Of a stretch of 64,000 nucleotides of DNA, positions 37,649-50,395 are shown piece after piece. The notes beneath the pieces are model-generated. The model saw only the letters and a list, made by a program, of their open reading frames with translations. It had not been told where the DNA came from and ran no database searches. The stretch comes from Viscum album (Eukaryota; Streptophyta; Magnoliopsida; Santalales; Viscaceae): assembly GCA_963277665.1 (NCBI GenBank), contig OY728165.1, forward strand, positions 1,756,556,772-1,756,620,771, given 5' to 3'. Both the position numbers and the translations under genes were made by a program. The stretch's first letter is position 1. Every line of letters starts with the position of its first letter.

Positions 37649-40373
37649 CTATAAACAGTTTATACCCTCTAATACTATCATAGTTGGTGGATAAACAAAT
37701 CCCAACCTGAATCAAAATGAAGAATGATATAACTATGAACCATGGTATTACCATTCACCTTAATAAGTCACACCCAAACAACCTTTAAGAAAAACATAAA
37801 TGAGTTGGATCATGGGGAATAGAGGAGGGTTATCCCCACCAAAAAATCTATAATATCACCATGGAACCACTTTAGAATGGACCAATGTCAGAACTCACAA
37901 CACAATCCAACCCCATGATTCTCTGTCCAAGAAAAACAATACCACCACAAGAACCCAAAATTAGTACCCTGAACCTAAATCTTAGACAAAATTGAATCCC
38001 ACAGACAAAATCAAACAAAATAACATATCAAACTAAGACACATTATTTCCAAACAACCTAAACATCCCCAATTAAAGCACAAACAGAGAACCCAAAACCA
38101 AACCAGTTCAACCAATTATAAGAAAAAAACTAGAAATAAAAATAATAAAACAATAAAATACCAAAAATAATGTAATCAAATAAACTAAAATAGAAAACAT
38201 CCATCAATTTTTTAAAACATGGATGAAAAATTAACAATCCTGGAAATTGATGTCTAGAATTTCAGACTACTATCGCTCCACAGTTTCCCACACTACTTGG
38301 ATTTTTTGATAGTTCACATGATTCACTCTGGTGAATATGGATAGAGGCCTGATGCTCAAATCATTCACTACATCATAGTCTAAAACTGACATCCCATGAA
38401 TGAGAATTATTATAATGAAACCATTTAATTCTCTATTTGACCCAAACGACCACACTAATAGTAAAAATTTATGGTATAATGAAAATTAGAATAAAATTTT
38501 CGAAACATATCACAATGGGAAAAAACAACGGAGGATTATAAAAAATCAATGATGGAACTCATAAGATTTATTTTCCATCAAAGGTTTATCCAATTCACAC
38601 TTTTCAGCAGATAAGGGTCCTTCCCAAACCGAAAAATGATCCAGTCAATAAGCCTTGGATGGAGACCCCACACAAGAGGATCATTCACTATCTTTTGACT
38701 ATATAAGGCTACCTTCATTGAAAGGAAAACCAAAACCATCAAATTCTGAATTTATCCCTACACTCTCTGTTGTCCACGATGAACAATAATAAAATCTAAA
38801 TTTTTCATTACCTTCATATACTCAGTCATGAACCATAAAAAAAATTCATCTTAATCTTCCTATTGAATCTCATCATTAAATGGTGTTTTTATGAACATTG
38901 TCCACCAATCACATTTTTTCCAATAATAGAACCCAAAAAAATATGGAAGATCATAAATTTGGGTCCTCTTAACAACTTGGAAACTCCAACGAAATGATAA
39001 AGACAATTCACTCCCTCCAATAGAGAAATATAACCTTGGAAGATAAGAGTAAACTGATAAGAACTCAATCCCACTAACAATGATTCTTGGTAAAACTAAG
39101 AACTAGAAGAGACTCACTAGATACCTTTCTAACATTCATGGTGGAAAACATAAAACATGAAGCATGAAGTAGAATCAAAATAAATTATAATCCAGAATTC
39201 AATAACTAATCCATAAACAAAAAACCCAAATTGATATCATATGATGCTAAAAAATTAATTAAAAATAAACCCCAATCCAAAACACCAACATGCAAACAAA
39301 ATACCACTAAATGAACACCTTTTTATATTTCAAAAAAACATTATTTCAATTTTGAATTTTTAACCCCACATTATTACAATTCCATTTTACCAATAACATT
39401 TCCAACATACAACACAAAACCAAACCTCTAATAATATTTCATTTGTAATAAAACATTTTGATATGCATTTTATTTTCAGCAAGAAAAAAATACTGAACAT
39501 TTTTATTTCATGGAGTCTCACATATAAATATTCTTCTACAATCTCAAGAATCCATCCTCACATATGAATAATTAGATCATTTATTCTTCCACAAAACAAT
39601 GCTTGTGATCATTAATAGAAATACCATTGAAAATTTCAAAATATTTCTAATTTCCAAAATAGTCCATTCATGCTATATCCAAAATTCCCAATAAATTTAT
39701 AGTATCCCCTTAACATAAAGAAACATACTTAATATTTTGATAAAAAAACTTTATATAAAATTCTATAAATTAGTTCCATAATCCAAAAATTATTTCCTAA
39801 ACGTTTCCCATTATCCATTTGAAACAACACATTCCATACAAGAAAATAATTTCTAAATATGATTTCCATTTTTATTTTTTTTTTCTAATAAAGAAACAAT
39901 TCCCTTTTGAAAACCCCATTCCAAAAATGATTTTCACTTTTGAAATCCACTCACTCTAAAAAAAACTAATCCAAAACACAACTCACAATAAAACTCCACA
40001 AATAAAGAACTTGTGACTTTTTTTAACCCAATAACATGTCTTAGCATAATATTTTACAAGAGATCACCATCCACGTGAATAATATTGAACCTTATACTTA
40101 GGCTGAAAATAGTTAATTTAAATATGAAATCCCACTATGTAAAACAATATTACTCCCATTGGAATCAATTATCCACATAGAATAAACAAAAGAATAACAG
40201 AAATTTGAGACTACCCCTGGAAACATGAGTCTAAGGATGGTCAAGGGTCTATGAAGACCTCCCCACACAAACCCTTCTAATCCTGATAGTCCTAATCTCT
40301 AAGATACCTGAAACCCAAAATGTAAAGGGCCTCATCTAATTACTTGTCATCATGGAACAATCTGGTTCAACCC
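37649..40373 (-). other. Internal region of element B, no coding sequence recognised
   Basis: A 2.7-kb core. Minus-strand open frames of 61 and 63 codons (38270-38455, 38889-39080) show no family motifs. The expected primer site just below 40374 reads GGGTTGAACCAGA on the minus strand, which I cannot match confidently to a tRNA end. Confidence 0.5.
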
Positions 40374-43283
40374 TGAGCCAGTCACCCGAGCCACTCTGCA
40401 ATAAGGCCTATAGGGTGTTCTCAATCCCGATTAGATGGATTCTAGTTTCAGGAATAAAAATATTATATTTTGTATTGATTTTGAAAATAAAAAAATTAAA
40501 AATTAAGTATACATAAACTGGATAATAAAAATGGACATGTGTAGAGGAAATTAATAACATTGTGCATACATCCAATTGACCTTATATGTAACCTCTGACC
40601 ACTAATCCAACGACCCCCTATGAAGACTGAGACCCAATAAGAATCATAATGAAAACAAAAAACATAAATAAAAATATATTCATGAGTATTTCAACTCAAT
40701 ATGCATTATAGGAAAAAAATTCCATATTCCAAACCATTAACCTGAAAACCAAGTCTTTCTAGTTTTATACTTCAACCATATAAACATAATGTTTTCTATT
40801 ATTTTCATATAAAACATATAGGCTTGCATTTTTTCAAAAAACAATATATATTGCATGAAATTTTGATAATAGTTTACCATAATAAATATACATTTAAATA
40901 TAAATAGAATTAAATTTAGATTAAAACATAGTTTCCACCAAATAGTAAGAAAGCATGAACCAAATGAAATGGGAATCCAAACAAAATATCAATAGGAATC
41001 TTATAATGGTATGTTGAATAAGTGGGACCCCAGAAACCTTGTTCTATAGTGAAACATGGTATTTAAAATACAACCCACAACATCCTCATACATGAACCTA
41101 TTGTGGGGGAACACATAGAAATGGTCTGGTACTCTCCAAACATCATCATAAATTAGTTATTGTTGTAATCATATTTCCTCATAGATGATTCAAGTCCATT
41201 CTATTTCACAGTTAACTAGCATAGTAATTCAAGTTAGTCCACATATGTACTATGTTTTTCATGTTATCTATTTCATGTTGTGGTATTTTTTATCAATTTA
41301 ACATACATGATCATACTATTTTAATTACTCAAATTCACATTAAAACATTTAACACTAATCTCCCTCCTTCAGAACATCCACATTTTTATGTTACACAATA
41401 ATAAAAATTCCCCTTCACTACACACATATCACCTATCACATATCATACATTAACAAATAAAATAAATTTTTTTATCAAGTGGTAATGCGTCAAGAGGGGT
41501 TTTCCACTTCTATCTGTTATTCTAAAACTTTCAAATGGATATCATCAATTAAAATAAATAATTTAATTTTAGAAAAATTATACACCCAAAAATTTTATAT
41601 TATATACCCATTTAAAATCTAAATCATTTCATTATAAATTTATAACCAAAATAGTTGTAAGGAAAAAAATCTTCATAATTTTCTAATTCACCCAGTATAA
41701 ATAATTTGAAAAACTAATAATGTGAACAAGGTTCCTAAAATTACAAAACCAACATGGAAGACATGTTTAAATAAGAATAACTTATTGTGAAACATAATAA
41801 ATGTGCTAAAAACATGAAATATTCCAATAGTTTAAAAATTAACATTTTTCTACAATTTAATAATTGTATAATTCAATGAAATCTCCTAATAAAACACACA
41901 AGAAATTATAATTTTGAATGTAAAGGCCCCGACATATGGTCACCACACCCAAATATGTCGTTTTTGATGATGATGATGACTCGAAGAAGAAAAAATTTCT
42001 TACACAAACATTCATTTATACATATATAAAAATACCCCATTGTGAATTTAAAATATCCCCCTCTACATGAGGGAATACATACAAATTGGGAATATTAATA
42101 TTCCATACCCATGCATAAAATGTAAGTGTTTTTTATTCCCAAATCCCAAAATGACATGAAAGTGATCCAATAAACTTTTCAAAAAATACCTAAAACACAA
42201 CCCCCCCCAATAATATAGAATTGATTCAAATAAAAGGAACTAACTAACCTTGCCTAAAATCGGTGTAAACCCCACTTCCCATGATGATGGTTGCTAGAAA
42301 TGACCTCAATGGTACCCATCAAACACAAATCATTAATAATTGACCAAAATAAATCCCTCGAAATAAATTAAGAGTCTTAAAAACAATACTAACCACACAG
42401 AAGTGATGAATAACATAAAAAATTATATTAAGGGATATGAGACATACCAGTAAGTACAACAGTCCAGATAAATTGATAATGGTGATAATTGGAGGTTAAA
42501 ATGAAAGTGTTCTTGCACCAAGGGATTCTATCCATGAATCATGTGAAGAGGGGGGATGGAATACATAGTGTGTTTCATGAGGTAACAAAGAGTGAACGAC
42601 CACTGGAGTGGGGATTGTGTTTTGTTATAGGTCTTTGGATGAGTTGGTAACCCATTTTTGGATAGGGAAGGGGGAGGGTGTATTGCGCATGTAAGGAGGG
42701 AGTAAAAAGGTGGAAGGCCCTCTTTTGAGGGTATAATAAAATCCTTAAACATTAAATAATAAATTTAATCTTAATAGTAATAATAATCATCATAACAAAA
42801 TTATTTTTATTATTAAAATTCTGTATATACTATTTTATATTCATTTAATTATATATTTTTTAACACTCGAAAGGACACACATTTTGGACACACAATCTTC
42901 CAAACCATTCTCCATCCAAGAACAAACAATTGAAGAGAAGTGACCCTTACATGGATAGTCGACATGGGTTGGTAAACTATGCCCCAACGATGAATCTCAA
43001 CTCTATAATTTGATTGAATCATTTTACACGTATTTTTCATTGTTTTCCTAAACATTCATAATACATGTGCCTTCTCCCTAACATCGAAATAAGGCTATAA
43101 GGACACTATTGGACATTGTACAGTTTGACATATTCCATTATCAGACTATTCTTAAGGCCAACAACCACCCAACAAAATTTACACTCATAAATATTCAATA
43201 GAAACTCAACCCAAACCATAACTAACTGATGCATCATTATGGAATGAAAAAAATAGAATTTTTTCTATGGTTAGTGTGTGGCA
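40374..43283 (-). repeat. 5' LTR of element B
   Basis: Right-hand copy, 2910 bp, partner of 34695-37638. It starts at 43283 on the minus strand as TGCCACACACTAACC. Its other end reads TGAGCCAGTCACCCGAG on the + strand against TGACCACGTCGCCCGAG in the left copy. No gene inside. Confidence 0.75.
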
Positions 43284-43761
43284 CCATTGTAATGGGGCAC
43301 CCATGTAGACCTTATATCTCCAAGAGCATGGATGATTTTTTTATGTTTCCTACTACCTAGGAGTTCATAAAATATGACTGAGTTTGAGATCATGATGATT
43401 ATAGAGATAGTTTTTGGGATTTTTTTCATTTATTATATTGTATTTTTTATAACAATTTTGATAAATTTTACATGTAACATACTCTTTCAAAGATGAATTG
43501 TGGTAATTTATTTTTGGATAGTTATATTTAATTAATATCATGTATTTATACAATATTATTCTCTTTTTTATGTTTCAAAAATCCAGTATATTTTTTTTAT
43601 TGATCAACATACTCTAATATATTAGGGAATACTATCTTTAAGGAAACAAACTCGACCATCGCTACTTGTCAAAATCCTCTATAATTTGGGGTGTGGTACT
43701 TGAGATCCTATGCCGATAGGCCCAACAACAGGTTTAGTGGTTATTAGGGAAATGATTTTAT
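43284..43761 (+). repeat. 3' LTR of element A, piece 3
   Basis: The last ~480 bases of A's second LTR. It matches 18360-18827: GATTTTTTTATG...CTACCTAGGAG near 43335-43366 with GATTTTTTATAGTACCTAGGAG near 18413-18434, and GGTTTAGTGGTTATTAGGG near 43730 with GATTAGTGGTTAGTCGGG near 18798. It ends where the copia LTR of F starts. Confidence 0.65.
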
Positions 43762-45434
43762 TGTTGGGAATGTATTTCCTGAACAATACTCTATAAATAT
43801 TAATAATTATGTGCTCAAAATTACCCTAGTTTTTTTATAATGATTTTATTTTGAGTGTATTTTTTGAAATTTTTATTCCTTATTAATTTTAATCTTGAAA
43901 TAATATTTAACTATTTATTGTCATGCAATTTTTGTTAAAGTGTTCGGAATTATCTAATGCATATTCAAAAAACATTGTTCACTTTTATTGGAAATACTAT
44001 TCATTCAATACATCAAAGAAGGTAACTAATGGAACAAACCATAAGATTATGTTGAAATATCAACATGTTTTGTTAATAAACCGTACGTTTTCTATAACGT
44101 ATGGATAAGGAACATTACGTTTGAATTAAAACAATACATTTTACAAAAAGAAAAATTATGGTTAAAGAACCCTACGTAAGTATTGATCCTTATAAACGTA
44201 TGGATCATCTACATTACTTTTATGATCATCCTTACGGGGTAAACCATACCCATGGAAAAGATAATGAATATATATTCAATTTTACGTTCAGAGATCTATG
44301 CTAACATGGATAAATTTATAGATCATCAACCAGGCGTTATGAAGATGAACCATACGTCCGTCTATTATTTTGTTGTTTTTTGAAGTAACCTTATGGTTGA
44401 CTTTTAAACAACCTCAATTTGAATTAGATCTTTAACAGAGTGTTTTGCAATAGTCTTTATAGAATTTATAGGTGATTTAAAACATTATATAGATTGATTC
44501 AATGAATCTTTTAAATGATTTAATGAGATGTTCACAACAGATATTTTCTCTCCTATTTTTAAGTGATGTTATAATTACTCTGTGATGTACCCTTTGAATT
44601 TTAAATCACTTGTTTTATCATGAATATTTTCTAGATATGAAATAATTCTATGAGATATATTTTTATATATATCATTCTACGTCAAATATTTTGATTCGAC
44701 GATCATGAGATTTCATGGATATATATAATTATTATTCATCACGATTTCTCGTAAAAATATTAATTCACCAATACAGCAATCAAGCATCTCAGATATAAGG
44801 AATACATTTAGGAGATATTCATGTTCAAATATAGATTCACATCGCTTTGTTTTTGTTAATGATCTTATAATCAACGATCTCTTGTGCAACCTAATCACAT
44901 CAGATATATTTCATGATTATTATTATTATAATGAAAAGATTTAACCTTTATCAATTGTGTACTGCTACTACATGGAGATACATTTTTTTACCGTACAATA
45001 TCTTATATATATTGTGATTCTACTGCTCATATTCAGTTGTGGTGGAGTTTCTTCTTCTATCACTATGTTGTGGTTTTATCAGTTCTCTGTAGAAGAACTA
45101 GAAGGCTATTCTTTTTGAGACATTGTTTTTAATGGTGAAAAATTACTGCACACAGTTGTGGAATAGTATTATGATACAAGGAATTTATTGGCGAAATTTA
45201 CCAAGCCCATAGAGAGGGTGATTAGGGGAGTGGACATGGGTACCTTCATTCCCCGAACAACAATAAATTGATGTTCCTTTTTCTCTGTTCATTATCAGCT
45301 GCATATTTATTCTCATAAATAAATGTCACTAGCTCTATCTACTATTAATGTGAATCTATAGAATTGTGAAATTATTAAAAAAAACTAAATTCACACCGCT
45401 CTTTTGTTATCTCTATACATATTATGACCTAACA
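43762..45434 (+). repeat. 5' LTR of copia element F
   Basis: It starts TGTTGGGAA and ends GACCTAACA, giving matching terminal inverted repeats (TGTTGGG/CCTAACA) usual for copia. Near the 3' end is the recurring plant copia U5 pattern: GGGGAGTGGACATGGGTACC, CCCCGAACAACAATAAA, then a T-rich CTCTGTTCATT block (45221-45290). The middle part (44080-44360) is rich in ACGT words such as CCGTACG, AACGTATGG and CCTACGTAAG. Length is about 1.67 kb. Confidence 0.78.
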
Positions 45435-45436
45435 TT

Positions 45437-45446
45437 TGGTATTAGG
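45437..45446 (+). other. Primer binding site of copia element F
   Basis: TGGTATTAGG two bases after the LTR end, resembling the initiator tRNA-Met site TGGTATCAGAGC. Confidence 0.75.
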
Positions 45447-45508
45447 TGTTGGGTTTTTTGACAGTGCTATAACAAGATAAAGGCATATGATTTATTTTAG
45501 TGAAGGAA

Positions 45509-46257
45509 ATGGAGAATATCAAGAAAGAATGTCAATGGTTTGTGACCCATATTTCAATGGTGATAATTATTTTTTCTAAATTTCAAAAATGAAAATATAC
45601 TTAAAAAAATAATTGATTTAGATAATATTCAATGATTGTTACTCCTTACACAATTCCCAAAAAACCCGAATCATTTTCTTTTAATACGGAGGTTGAGTAT
45701 GATGTTAATTAAAAAGAAATAAATTCAATTATTTGTGGTATTGGACAAGATTAATTCAACCATGTATTGAAATACCCAATAGCTAATGAAATGTGGAAGT
45801 AAATTGTAGTATCTTATAAAGTTATTGTCAATGATAGACAAATGAGATATGCTGTTGTGAAATTAAAGCATGATTCTTACAGAATGTATAATCGAGAGAG
45901 TATGAAATAAATGAATGGAAGGCTGAAAAATATTGTTAACAATATAAGATTATTAGTTGGTCCTATCATTCATCCTGATAATGCTTTGAATATTCAAAGA
46001 GTTGTACCAGCAATGTTGAATGAAATTTTTGTTGTAATCCTTCAATAAGCACTTTTCAAGAATCTGACAATGAGATAATTTATTAGAACCATAATGATGT
46101 ATGAGGCTAAAATTTAATATTAAGTTTAAGACCACAATGTCCTAGTAGAAAAGGATAACACTTCTTAAATCTTTGTATCCCAAAATCAGAACAGAAAAAT
46201 GAAACATGATGAATGAAATTCAGAATTTTTTGATTTATAAGATTAAAAGGCTCAAAT
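45509..46257 (+). pseudogene. Ty1/copia gag remnant of element F, truncated
   Basis: This resembles the plant copia Gag (UBN2-type nucleocapsid precursor). After an ATG at 45509 the reading frame shifts several times. Recognisable pieces are FNGDNY near the start, then MWK..VVSYKVIVNDRQMRY, VKLKHDSYRMYN, and MNGRLKNIVNNIRLL, followed by NIQRVVPAMLNEIF. In family members this is the order of the capsid helices (E-W.L...Y.....KE.RI..L...YE.F.M...E). Multiple stops and frameshifts make it non-functional. It ends abruptly at the D LTR, before any zinc knuckle. Confidence 0.75.
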
Positions 46258-47840
46258 TGTAATGCTGAAACCCCAAAATCTCATAGCCCATGCATTTTTT
46301 TAATACATTGGCCTAATTACAAGGAATAATGTCTTGAAGTACTGATCAGTTTATAAGTCAAGGAAAATAGATTACATACATGAAATAACATAAAAATTTC
46401 AATAATAAAACACAGTATAAATAAACCTTTCAGAATACCGTTATTTCATTATCATAAACATGAATATGAATCATAATATACATATTGGAATCTAGGGAAA
46501 ATGAAATAGAAGAAATGGGAGATCTCATATACTCAGTAAGGATAAATAATATAGCAGAAGATATCATATATAATCATAATCTTTTATTGTATGGTAGAAA
46601 ATTGAAACATAATCCCTTTAAACATAAACATCAACATAAGGCGAAAATGATAACTAATATATTTTAATTTACATTTTCACATGGATATTATTATTTTGGA
46701 AAAATCAAATGTAATAACTAATTTTATAACGAGGGAATGCATATTGTCGGACATCAAAACCACACAGTCAAAGCCTCATGCCAGGAATACACATTCAAAT
46801 TTTTTCTAGGCCTTGTGCCAAGACACTATTTTTCTTAATGAGACCTACTGATTCATCGAGGGGCAATAGAGGGCCTCACCCATCTCTTATTTACTCTAAT
46901 ACATTCCTCATATGAAAATGGTGAAACACAACCTAAACATTTGTATTAAAACTAGCATAATAAATTTCAATACATTAAAAATAAAGCATGAATGGTATAA
47001 AAATAAGATATCCATAGTCAAACATATCATGACTCATTCAAAAAAAGATAGAACATTGTATTATAATAAATAAAACTCAATCATAAATAATTACTAGTAA
47101 TGGATGTTGACATAGTTAAAAATGAGGAAAAAAAATCATTGATAGAAATATCCCTTTTCATGAAATCATTTAAAAGTCACAAAATTTTTAATGGAGGAAA
47201 TTTAAATGTCATTTATTAATCAATGTTTCCCATACGATTTTGTAACTTTTAATAGAAATTAATATTTTAAAAAATTCATGTCAATATAAATATATCCTCA
47301 ATACCATTATGAAAACATGGACATTAATCTGAATGATTTAGGGGAATAAATAGGTAAACTGTTTAAAATGGTGTTATTGTTATAGAGTCCCTAAAAAAGA
47401 ATCCTTTTGAAAGAACTTTAATAAAACATGGAATTTGATAATAAATATGTCTGAGAAAAAACATACACATTATCAATCTTAGATAATAATGAGATTGAGG
47501 AATTAATCATTACATTGTACTTTCCATTGGTCATGGGTACGTTTAACCTACTATATAATGCCCATATTATGTTATTAAATTATTCCAGAACCATATTAAT
47601 ATTTATGATATCATATATGATACATTTATTACTTTATACTTCCAATTTAATAATAAATTCCATGTTAAATTAACATTTATGTTAATAATAGCTTTCTTTA
47701 TCGTACACATTTTAACTTGTTATTCTTCATCGTATCACATAGATCATGATTTACACACTTCTAGAATCTGAAACCTGATTTTAATATCATATATACTTAG
47801 AATATTAATATTTTTAATTGATATATATATGAAATTGAAA

Positions 47841-48265
47841 CACCGTTCATGGAGATGGTAGTCCGTACATATGCATTAATATTCCTTCTATTTTCTTATT
47901 ATATTTTATGGAAGTAAATGACATATATTTATCTACATAAATATATATTATTCCAGTATAATATTTAATATATCTCATACTTCATAAATATATATATTTT
48001 TATTAAAATTCTTGTATGGTGATCATGGAAGATGAATCTCATCACGTTATGGAGACTATAAGCCGTACATACACTTGAGTGACAATATCAATCTATTGAC
48101 GGTAAAATAGTGTTAATTAGATGGTATATTATATATAAAGAATAATTACCATGTTATAATAATTATTTTAATTAATTTTAATCATTATTATACCCATCCA
48201 AATAATTTAGTGTTAAATAAAAAACTACACCACGTCATGGAGACAGTAAGTTGTATGTACGCATT
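47841..48265 (-). repeat. Three ~195-bp-spaced CGTACATACGC motif copies in the D LTR
   Basis: A ~35-bp motif occurs three times: 47841-47877 (CGTTCATGGAGATGGTAGTC then CGTACATATGC), 48041-48077 (CACGTTATGGAGACTATAAG then CCGTACATAC) and 48231-48265 (CACGTCATGGAGACAGTAAG then TTGTATGTACGC). The same motif appears reversed in T at 24765-24796 and 30921-30963, as a weaker copy at 24590-24613, and in C at 4834-4870 and 10691-10730. Confidence 0.8.
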
Positions 48266-48610
48266 ATGGTGACTTTATCATTCATAGGATGGATATAATA
48301 ATGAATTTGGTTTTACTATATTTATAATAACCTCCCAGTATGTATAAGGAACTAGATTTATTAGTTTAGTATGGATATAACAATTATAGAGGAAGCGTAA
48401 TAAGATGAAAATAAATTTGAAAGAGGTGATGCAATAATTACCTCTTCTTTGGGTGCTTCCTTCTGATATGAACAAAATGTCTTATTAGGATGGATTTTTT
48501 ATAAATGTAATGCCTAAAAATGAATTGAGTGAAGTTGGACATATATTTGACTTTGGATCGGAAGATACAAATGGATTTGGATATTTGAAATGAATATAAG
48601 GGGAAGTGTC

Positions 48611-48620
48611 TTTTTATAAG
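48611..48620 (-). promoter_or_regulatory. TATA box of the D LTR
   Basis: On the minus strand CTTATAAAAA follows CCCCTAACCTCT, the same layout as the T promoter (CCCCTCCTCTCCTCT then TATAAAAG). Confidence 0.6.
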
Positions 48621-50381
48621 AGAGGTTAGGGGAACTTTAAGAAAATATTGAAATATTAATTTATTATAAAATCATATTCAATTTTTAATAGTTCAAACTG
48701 AATTTATTTCGAGGATATGGGGAGGATGGATCTATTTACTCTCAAAAAATAATATTCAGACAAGTTAGGTCACCATTTTAACCTTATAATATATATTTAA
48801 CTCAAAGTTATATTCTTTAACTTTTACCAGGTCTTCCGGTATTTTTATATTGAATGGTTAATATTGTTACTATAAAATTACCAAATAACCTCAAGAGGTT
48901 CATTAATGACATATATGAAATTATATATTTTATTTGGATGAATCATAGTTTTTTATGAATATTTTATCATTTAATTATATAGTATTTTTTTCAAAATCTC
49001 ATTTTTGTCAATGTTAACACTATTTAGTAATTAGTTTTTGTGAAAGTCATAAAAACATGATTACTTCGAACAAATACATTTTATAAAGCCTAACAGGCCA
49101 TATTCGGCTATAAAATTCTTCTATGGAATCAAATGTTTCAATTTAAATTTATATTAATATTATTAAAATCAATTATTTTAATCATTCATCAATAAGAAAA
49201 TTACACCATCATCCTTGTATAATATGGAAATTTAATTATTTTATATCAAAATTTTTTATATAAAATACCATATTGTAGGGATTTTTTTTGATTTCTAATG
49301 TATATTTACAGTCTAATTTATCTTATGTGTAAAGCTATATTATAATTGGTGTAATTATTAAACATTGAATTTAACACTTTGAATTCATCTTTAAATAAAA
49401 TATAAAAAATTTCATAAACTCACCCAAAGGTATCAAAAGGGTCTTATATTTGTCTTGAGGTTGATTTTGGTCGAGATACACATATAGAAAGTATTAATAA
49501 ATGTGTTGGTGTAATTATTAATTTAGTTTTACCTTTAATTACCTTAATTACTTTAAACTGTGTTAAATAAAAATCAACAGTTTCTATTCACAAAAAAAAA
49601 TCAACCTATTGAACCAAATATTACGAACTAATTTCAACTGTGTCTCTTATAGTTTTTATATTCAATTCACCGATTTGGTAAAATTACATTATATGAAAAT
49701 TTGAAAATGTGACTATAAGTTGGGTAAAAGTGCTTAGAAGGTGGGTAAAAATATGTTAAAAAGATTCAATAAAATTTATAAATCTAAAATGACTAAAATG
49801 AATTACATTGTAATAATATATGTATTATGTATATATTTTGACTAAATATAAATTTTTAATTAAAAATAATTATTCAAATGAAAATTTTGGTTTTTATGTA
49901 CTATGCAATATTTTTCAGTATTCAACAAAAATTGAATGTTTTTAGCAAAATACCAAAAACTCACCCTAAAATAATTTTGATATTCTGAATTCACAAATGA
50001 ATTCAATTTAACCAAAATCAATTTTATGGGGTGTATAAAATTAATTTTATTAGTGTTCATAAAAGAATATAAAAAGTAGTTCTTTTAAGAAATCATGTTT
50101 TCTAAATATATTAAATTTTTAACGAAACTAATAAATTTCAGTATAAACCTTTTTTCTTTAATTAAAAAAATTATAAATAACATTTAAAATTAATATTTAA
50201 CTATTCATATTAAAATATTAAATTGTAAAATATATATATAGTTTAAAAAATAAAATACTAATGTGTTGTTTCATAGAAACTCGATCGTCCGTATAACGCA
50301 AGATAAGTTGGTGTTGCGTACAATATAAGCTATTAAATTAAATTAAATCGGTAACCTACTATGAAATATGGTGGTTTTACA

Positions 50382-50395
50382 TTCTCCCATCCTTC
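50382..50395 (-). other. Polypurine tract of element D
   Basis: On the minus strand GAAGGATGGGAGAA directly precedes the LTR start, comparable with AAAGGAGGGGAGAA in T. Confidence 0.8.

Larger units (their letters stand above)
34695..43283 (-). mobile_element. Minus-strand LTR retrotransposon B, non-coding core
   Basis: Two direct repeats, 34695-37638 (2944 bp) and 40374-43283 (2910 bp), flank a 2735-bp core. Orientation comes from LTR ends: on the minus strand the copies start TGTCACACCCTAAC and TGCCACACACTAACC, the TGTCACACC-type start of plant gypsy LTRs, with TGTGGAAAAT before the former as a polypurine tract. B interrupts A's second LTR. A possible target duplication, ACATT/CCATT, is imperfect. 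I recognise no gag or pol, so B is non-autonomous or fully decayed. Confidence 0.78.
15575..43761 (+). mobile_element. Nested LTR retrotransposon A, interrupted by T and B
   Basis: The first LTR (15575-18827) is intact. A primer site, a 3.4-kb core and a polypurine tract follow. The second LTR is in three pieces: 22220-22675, 32401-34694 and 43284-43761. Piece lengths (456, 2294 and 478) sum to about 3.23 kb against 3253 for the first LTR, and the pieces match it in order. T separates pieces one and two; B separates two and three. No coding sequence is recognisable in the core, so A was non-autonomous or is fully decayed. Outer target duplications could not be confirmed (CAAAT precedes; TGTTG follows). 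Confidence 0.8.
43762..46257 (+). mobile_element. Ty1/copia retrotransposon F, 5' part only
   Basis: A 5' LTR, primer site and gag remnant of a copia element, cut at 46257 by the inverted D LTR. No copia pol or 3' LTR is in the window; they may lie beyond the right edge if D, H and the LINE are nested insertions within F. Confidence 0.8.
46258..50381 (-). repeat. 3' LTR of element D
   Basis: On the minus strand it starts TGTAAAACCACCATA (T: TGTAACACCATAATC) and shares TTGTACGCAAC ~65 bases in. Other matches to T: the TATA block near 48615; 46770-46930 with 25550-25700 of T, including the TAGGTCTCAT and CTTGGCACAAGG words; and the terminal region 46258-46400 with 26090-26232. At 4124 bp it is longer than T's LTR. 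Confidence 0.85.

Noticed and set aside
34690..43290. A clean 5-bp target duplication for B
   Set aside because: ACATT and CCATT differ at one base and need a one-base shift of the LTR end, so it is not claimed as proof.
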